Assembly (NCBI GenBank): GCA_030411725.1
Contig: MU839844.1
Coordinates: 496,001-560,000, forward strand
Length of the DNA: 64,000 nt
Source of the DNA: Echria macrotheca
Lineage: Eukaryota > Ascomycota > Sordariomycetes > Sordariales > Schizotheciaceae
Direction of reading: 5' to 3'
A model generated the notes under the pieces. The model searched no databases and was not told where the DNA came from. It worked only from the letters and a program-made list of their open reading frames with translations. A program made the translations under genes and the position numbers. This document shows, in pieces, positions 59,444-64,000 of the stretch (position 1 is the first letter of the stretch; each line of letters begins with the position of its first letter).

Positions 59444-59810
59444 CGTAGTTGTCGGTCTTGTCGCGGGTAGTGGCGAGTTCTTCGATGGATTTGGTGTTGA
59501 GAGGAGAAGAGCCTTAAATAGTCTGGGGAGAACGAAGCCTTGGGAAGCGTTCGATGACTCAGCCGCGGCTGCAGTGCTGTGGTAAAACGCGCCGTGCAAT
59601 CCGCAAAAACCACGTGACTGTAAGCTCCAGCTGTGGGTCGGCCGAAATCGAACGCTTGGATCAACGGCTGCCAGTTGGAGACGCAGCAACTTGCACCGAT
59701 GATTGAAGCTTCGGGAACAGGGACCATCTGCCTCCGGATTGTCGCAACCACGCAGCCCACGGCTTCAAGACACGACCGATAACTGAGCAGGCGGCACAGA
59801 ACCCGGCAAG
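59444..59810. promoter_or_regulatory. divergent promoter, TOA2 / VMA16
   Basis: 367 bp between the start codons of two conserved housekeeping genes. No independent coding evidence. Shared regulation is an inference from layout. Confidence 0.6.
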
Positions 59811-60651
59811 ATGAGCTATAAGTATGGAGTTGGCGGGTTGTCAACGAGCTTGGCCGTCGTGGGAGCCTGTGAGTGGAATTGATGGGCGCAATGCCCGCTC
59901 TCTGGATGAGCAAGATGCTAATGGGATGTTGTGCAGATATGCTCTTGACCGGCAGCGGCGAGGCCTTCAACGTATGTTTCGATAACCGCCCTTCCCAAAT
60001 CGATAGCGACCTCTTCTCACACTCTTCTAGGTCGGCGCCTTCCTCGAATCCGTATCTCCATATGCGTGGGCAGATCTCGGCATCGCGCTCTGTATAGGCT
60101 TTTCGGTGGTGGGAGCGGCATGGTATGGCCCGGCCGGCACGCCGATTCTCTGACTCTGTTGTCTGACTGCGGAACAGGGGCATATTCATCACAGGCTCGT
60201 CGATTCTCGGTGGTGGTGTCCGGGCACCCCGCATCCGGACCAAGAACTTGATATCCATTATCTTTTGCGAGGTCGTCGCCATCTACGGCGTCATCATGGC
60301 CATCATCTTCTCGGCCAAGTTGAACCCACTGCGAGGCGAGCAGTACTATTCGGATGATTCCTACTATGTTGGCTATGCCACCTTTTGGGGCGGAATCACG
60401 GTCGGCTTCTGCAACTTGGTCTGCGGCGTCGCCGTCGGCATCAACGGTAGTGGCGCTGCCCTCGCCGATGCTTCCGACCCTACACTGTGCGCAACCTCAC
60501 TCCCCAGAGATAAATCCATGCTGATAGCGTCCCCTCTAGTTTCGTCAAGATCCTCATCATCGAGATCTTCAGCTCCGTCCTTGGCCTGTTCGGCCTCATC
60601 ATTGGGTTGCTCGTTTCCGGCAAGGCCGGCGACTTTGGCGGTGCGAAGTGA
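59811..60651 (+). CDS. VMA16: V-ATPase proteolipid subunit c''
   Basis: Exons 59811-59868, 59937-59971 (35 nt), 60031-60122, 60178-60486 and 60540-60651 give 201 aa. It is the c'' subunit of the membrane V0 sector of the vacuolar proton pump. Five hydrophobic helices are visible. The proton-carrying glutamate E93 lies in LISIIFCEVVAIYG, and the family marks GIALCIGFSVVGAAWGIFITG and GRIRTKNL-like SSILGGGVRAPRIRTKN are present. The last helix pair (FVKILIIEIFSSVLGLFG) carries a second Glu. The length is close to yeast Vma16. The protein ends KAGDFGGAK. Membrane of vacuole and endosomes. Confidence 0.95.
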
Positions 60652-60895
60652 GGGACGTAATATACGCCAGCATCTGGTCCCAACCTCTGTCTGTCTTCAG
60701 ACCTCCAGATTACGGAGCAGGTCTGTGTAGCTTCATTGTCACCGGCGTTTACGGAAGAAGGGCTAGGGATGGTGTCATTGGGATGGTCAGCATATCTGTC
60801 ACTGGTGTAGACGCTTTACTGTACAAAACGCCCATCAGAGGCTGTCATGGGACGGTCATTTATTCATGGCTATCTTGTTCGTTCTCGTTAACAGG

Positions 60896-62893
60896 TCATG
60901 TCCGGATAGTATCCATTAGCAGAGCGTCAATCCGGGACCCTTTCGGTAGAGGTTCCGGACCGCTCGGTAGACAGAGAAGGGCGTTTGCCCCCTGCATGCT
61001 TCCCACTCTAGAGCTCCTCTGCCCTCCTGTGCTTTCTGCTCTCAACGTCCCATCCGTGCCAACACTGACGATAGCGCGGTGGTATTCTGGTCTCGCCTTA
61101 TCGAGAGGAAACTCGTGAGCCAAGGTCACCGGAACCTTTGGCAGACCCGGCGGCTCGAGACCCGACATCCTGTGCAAGCACGGCAACACAAACAGATGGA
61201 ACGTGACCAAGGCCGATGCCGGATTTCCCGGGAGCGAGAATATCGGTTTGACAACCCTGTCGCCCGCATTATTCTTGACCGACACGGTTGCAAACGTCGT
61301 CGGCTTGCCCGGCTTCATGTTCACACGCCCAAAGTGGATCGAGCCGCCCAGCGAGCGCTCGATCGTCGGCTTCAGCAGGTCGAGCTCGCCCATGGACACG
61401 CCGCCGGTGGTGATGACGAGGTCGACCTGGCGCAGCGCGGCGCGGAGGACTTCTTCCAGCGAGCCGGCCCTGTCGCGGGCGATGCCGAGGTCCACTGCCT
61501 CGAATCCCTGTCCCTCGACCGCGGAGAGTAGTGTCGGTCTATTGGTATCCCGGACCTCGCCGTGTTGGAGGTCTCCAGGCCGGTTATGCTCGACGATCTC
61601 GTCTCCAGTGGAAAGCACGCCGACGACGGGGCGGCGGTAGACTTGGACGTCGGCAACGCCTACTGCGGCGAGCTGTCCAATTTCACCGCCAACCGCAGAT
61701 ATCCGGCTGCCTTTCCGCAGGATTACGGCGCCCTGCTTAATATCACTGCCCACTTCCCTGATATTCTCACCCTCCCGAACGTTGTCGGCAAAGATCTCGA
61801 CTTCTTTCTCCTCTTTTCCGTCCTCCATCATGGAGACGAGCTTTGTGTCTTCCACCATGATGACAGCAGTTGCGCCGGGTGGCAGTGGCGCCCCGGTGGT
61901 GATGCGAGCAATCTCCCCCCTTTTCAGAGCACCGACCTCGCCCGGGGCGGCGTGTGAGACGGCCGTGACAGGAAACACGGCCTTGAGATCACCGTCCTGT
62001 GGCACCACAACAGCATATCCATCTACTATGCTCGCTCTGAACGCAGGAACATTCTCCCTCGCCGTGACATCCTGGGCCAGCACTGCCCCGACCAGTGAGC
62101 AATCTACCTTGGCATTCACCACCTCGGGAACCGGACTCTGCTGCGCGATCAAATCCAGGGCATCATCCACCGACAACATCGGGAACGGCGACTCTCTGTG
62201 CCGGCGGCTGGGTCCCAGACTTGGATCGTTAGAAACCGGGTGCTCGCTCGGCTTTGTATGCCTAACCGGACCAGCATGGCCGTGCCCATGCCCATGACCA
62301 TGACCATGGTGGTGGTGGTGATGGTGCCGTGCGCCGCCAGAACTAGAAGCAGCCACTCCAGCCTCCTTCTCCAGCCTCGAGGTCCCGCCGGCATGCATAG
62401 CCCTCGAATTCGCCCCGGCGGCCTGTAAACAGGCGTGGGGAAGCATCTTGATAACGGCTTGCAGGTTCTCCTTTGCACCCTTCGGAGACCCCGGCAAGGT
62501 GAGGATGACGGTCTTCCCCCTAACACCGGCAACGGGTCTCGACATGGTGGCGAATGGCGTAACCGCTAGCGAGGAAGCTAGCATTCCGTGCACCAGACCC
62601 GGTGCTTGCTTGTGGAGGAGGGGAGTGACGGCCTCAGGGGTGATATCGCTGACGGCGAAGCCCGTGCCGCCGGTGGTGACTATGAGGTTGACGGGCCTGG
62701 GACTGTCCGTCCAGATCATGATTTGATTCTGAATCTGCGCCAGGTCGTCGCTCACAATGCTGGTCTCGTCGACCGAGAACTGGGATGAACCATCGCCGGC
62801 GAAGACATCCGTGAGCGTGCCGATCGAGGCATCAGTCTGTGGGTCTTTGGCTGCCGTGGTTGAAACCACCAAAATGGCTGTCGAGAGACTCAT
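60896..62893 (-). CDS. nit-9: fused molybdenum cofactor protein (MogA-MoeA, gephyrin/Cnx1 type)
   Basis: One exon, 665 aa. It joins a MogA-type domain (about 1-165, adenylylates molybdopterin) with TTGGTG (73-78) to a MoeA-type domain (about 230-665, inserts molybdate), with ENVPAFRASIVDGYAVV, TTGGVSMGELD and SLPGNPASA. It completes the molybdenum cofactor for nitrate reductase, sulfite oxidase and xanthine dehydrogenase. Order MogA then MoeA is as in Neurospora nit-9 and Aspergillus cnxE. The linker holds a run of 7 His (190-196) then alternating Gly-His (197-206), which could bind divalent metal. It converges with VMA16 (244 bp between stops) and diverges from POP5. Confident. Confidence 0.95.
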   Translation of the reverse strand: MSLSTAILVVSTTAAKDPQTDASIGTLTDVFAGDGSSQFSVDETSIVSDDLAQIQNQIMIWTDSPRPVNLIVTTGGTGFAVSDITPEAVTPLLHKQAPGLVHGMLASSLAVTPFATMSRPVAGVRGKTVILTLPGSPKGAKENLQAVIKMLPHACLQAAGANSRAMHAGGTSRLEKEAGVAASSSGGARHHHHHHHGHGHGHGHGHAGPVRHTKPSEHPVSNDPSLGPSRRHRESPFPMLSVDDALDLIAQQSPVPEVVNAKVDCSLVGAVLAQDVTARENVPAFRASIVDGYAVVVPQDGDLKAVFPVTAVSHAAPGEVGALKRGEIARITTGAPLPPGATAVIMVEDTKLVSMMEDGKEEKEVEIFADNVREGENIREVGSDIKQGAVILRKGSRISAVGGEIGQLAAVGVADVQVYRRPVVGVLSTGDEIVEHNRPGDLQHGEVRDTNRPTLLSAVEGQGFEAVDLGIARDRAGSLEEVLRAALRQVDLVITTGGVSMGELDLLKPTIERSLGGSIHFGRVNMKPGKPTTFATVSVKNNAGDRVVKPIFSLPGNPASALVTFHLFVLPCLHRMSGLEPPGLPKVPVTLAHEFPLDKARPEYHRAIVSVGTDGTLRAESTGGQRSSRVGSMQGANALLCLPSGPEPLPKGSRIDALLMDTIRT

Positions 62894-63012
62894 GTTTGGG
62901 CCCGTTTCTGCCGATTTCTGTTTGATATACCGCGTAGCTGCTGTGTACCTTCAGGAGCTTGAAGCTCAGGTGAGCTCCGCGAGGGGCAGCATCACTAACA
63001 GCGGGGCAAGGC

Positions 63013-63081
63013 TACCGTATTATCTCGAAAAATCCGCTTTTACTCTTGGACCGTGCACGCGCTCAAGCCACGCAGTGCCAC
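63013..63081. repeat. left inverted repeat of the MITE-like element
   Basis: Begins TACCGTATTATCTCGAAAA and ends ...CACGCAGTGCCAC; the reverse complement of 63219-63288 with about 1-3 differences. Confidence 0.85.
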
Positions 63082-63218
63082 ACCATGCCACACCCAAACG
63101 GGGCCTTGTGCGGTTCCAGGAAAGGACTAAATCATACTAATCTCACCGCCTTGAGGGCCGCCATTCCGAACCTGGCGATTTCGAAGCGACGGCTGACTCA
63201 GAACTTGAGGCTGGCGCA

Positions 63219-63288
63219 GTGGCACTCCCGTGGCTTGAGCGCGTGCACGGTCCAAGAGTAAAAGCGGATTTTTTGAGATAATACGGTA
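63219..63288. repeat. right inverted repeat of the MITE-like element
   Basis: Begins GTGGCACTCCCGTGGC and ends TTTTTGAGATAATACGGTA; pairs with 63013-63081. Confidence 0.85.
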
Positions 63289-63435
63289 TCAGAAGGTCCC
63301 AGTGACGTCCAGTGCCCGTGCGCTGTTACGGGAATTTCAGTCTCGGCCGAATCTTTCACGAAATTACGACACCAAAAACTCCCAGACTTCGCGCTGGAAA
63401 CTTGAACCTTTACACTCCATCCTCACAACATCACG

Positions 63436-64000
63436 ATGGTGCGCCTCAAAGATCGATACCTCCTAGTAAACATCCTATATACCGATGTCCCGCCGGGCCA
63501 GTCCAAGGGCCCGGTATCCGATCTGCTGCTATACAACCAGCCAAGTTCTGCCGAGCTCAAACCCCAAGCACTGCTCAAGGCCATCCGCACCGAGGTCCAC
63601 GCGTTGTTCGGCGACTGTGGGTCGGGCGCCATAGACCGCAGTCTCCAAGGTGAGTCTCCTCGTGCCATACGCAGAGGAAATACTCACAGGAGCAGTCAAA
63701 TATCTTTCCCAAGCAACCTCAACATTCATTTTGAGGATATCGCGCTCTCACTATCGCCTTGTCTGGGCCGCGCTTTCCTTCATGAACAGTGTGCCTGTCA
63801 AAAATGGCAGGTCATGCGTCTACCGTGTTGTCCGTGTCAGCGGTACCATCCGCAAGGTTGAAGAGGAAGCCGTGCGGCGCGCCAGGCTGTTCGTTCTCGC
63901 AGCCAAGCAGGAAATGAGTGGCAAAGCTTCATCTGCTGCCCTGGACGCGTTGCTCAGACCTAAAGATCGAGGCCGCGAAACAGCCACGAGCGTGGCCGAC
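63436..64000 (+). CDS. POP5: RNase P/MRP subunit Pop5, 5' part
   Basis: Exon 1 63436-63649 and exon 2 from 63690 to beyond the window end; no stop is reached in the window. Pop5 is a protein subunit shared by RNase P (tRNA 5' maturation) and RNase MRP (rRNA processing), in nucleus and nucleolus. The start MVRLKDRYLLVNILYTD is characteristic, and the second exon has the conserved core YLSQATSTFILRISRSHYRLVW, VYRVVRVSGTIRKVEEEAVRRAR. The window cuts it in the less conserved C-terminal tail. The 175 residues seen already exceed the yeast length, so the stop is probably near. Confidence 0.92.

Larger units (their letters stand above)
63013..63288. mobile_element. MITE-like element with ~69-bp inverted repeats
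   Basis: The left arm 63013-63081 and the right arm 63219-63288 are inverted repeats that match almost perfectly, including ATAATACGGTA/TACCGTATTAT at the tips and the block CCGCTTTTACTCTTGG. Arms differ at one base (A/G) near the tip and at a small mismatch near the inner end. The ~137-bp middle has no gene. TA ends at both tips would suit a TA target-site duplication as in Tc1/mariner-type non-autonomous elements, though the tips and the duplication cannot be told apart with one copy. Confidence 0.8.
62894..63435. promoter_or_regulatory. divergent promoter, nit-9 / POP5, with MITE insertion
   Basis: 542 bp between start codons, half of it (63013-63288) a MITE-like element. No coding evidence beyond that. 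Confidence 0.6.

Overview
The window is a gene-dense piece of a filamentous ascomycete nuclear genome (Pezizomycotina, most likely Sordariomycetes; Sordariales is an inference). The basis is intron style and gene content. Introns are numerous and short, mostly about 45-70 nt, with GTRNGT-type donors and CTAAC-type branch points close to the acceptor. Coding regions are GC-rich. The gene set is typical of moulds: a fused Cnx1/gephyrin-type molybdenum cofactor gene of the nit-9 type, a Pro/Gly/Tyr-tailed annexin, a DUF3112-type seven-helix protein and a Git3/cAMP-receptor-like GPCR. No prokaryotic signals, tRNA or rRNA genes were recognised.

Left half (1-25 kb), looser and more lineage-specific: the 3' part of a TPR-like protein gene (1-966); a four-exon 2-oxoglutarate/Fe(II) oxygenase closely resembling the bacterial/Penicillium ethylene-forming enzyme EFE (3664-5165, minus); a small secreted Ser/Thr-rich protein (7116-7841, minus); an annexin (8871-10423, plus); a protein with two tandem C2HC zinc fingers (12194-15382, plus); an assembly gap flanked by homopolymers and a degenerate duplicated stretch (about 15.86-16.19 kb); a disordered coiled-coil protein (16593-19017, minus); and a seven-helix receptor (21551-23140, minus). 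Intergenic spaces here are 1-2.7 kb.

Middle (25-40 kb), mostly conserved cell biology: cysteine dioxygenase, a CLC-type Cl-/H+ exchanger, the histone-fold subunit Dpb3, the U2 snRNP A' protein Lea1, the Vps15 regulatory kinase of the Vps34 complex, and a single-pass membrane protein with a Cys-rich ectodomain and a cytosolic SH3 domain. A 5.4-kb stretch (40.2-45.6 kb) with no recognisable gene follows.

Right part (45.6-64 kb), compact housekeeping: a DUF3112 membrane protein, the PP2A catalytic subunit (seven exons), Exo84, Tom20, Tyw1, a TMEM42-like EamA transporter, TFIIA gamma, V-ATPase c'' (Vma16), the fused molybdenum cofactor protein, and the 5' part of Pop5 cut by the window edge. Several pairs are divergent with 0.37-0.54 kb shared promoters (CLC/DPB3, EXO84/TOM20, TOA2/VMA16, nit-9/POP5). 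The nit-9/POP5 promoter contains a 276-bp MITE-like element with ~69-bp inverted repeats. I see no gene cluster for a dedicated pathway; most genes act independently. The most unusual items are the EFE-like gene, the MITE-like insertion, the zinc-finger exon whose length equals one finger period, and the assembly duplication around the N gap.
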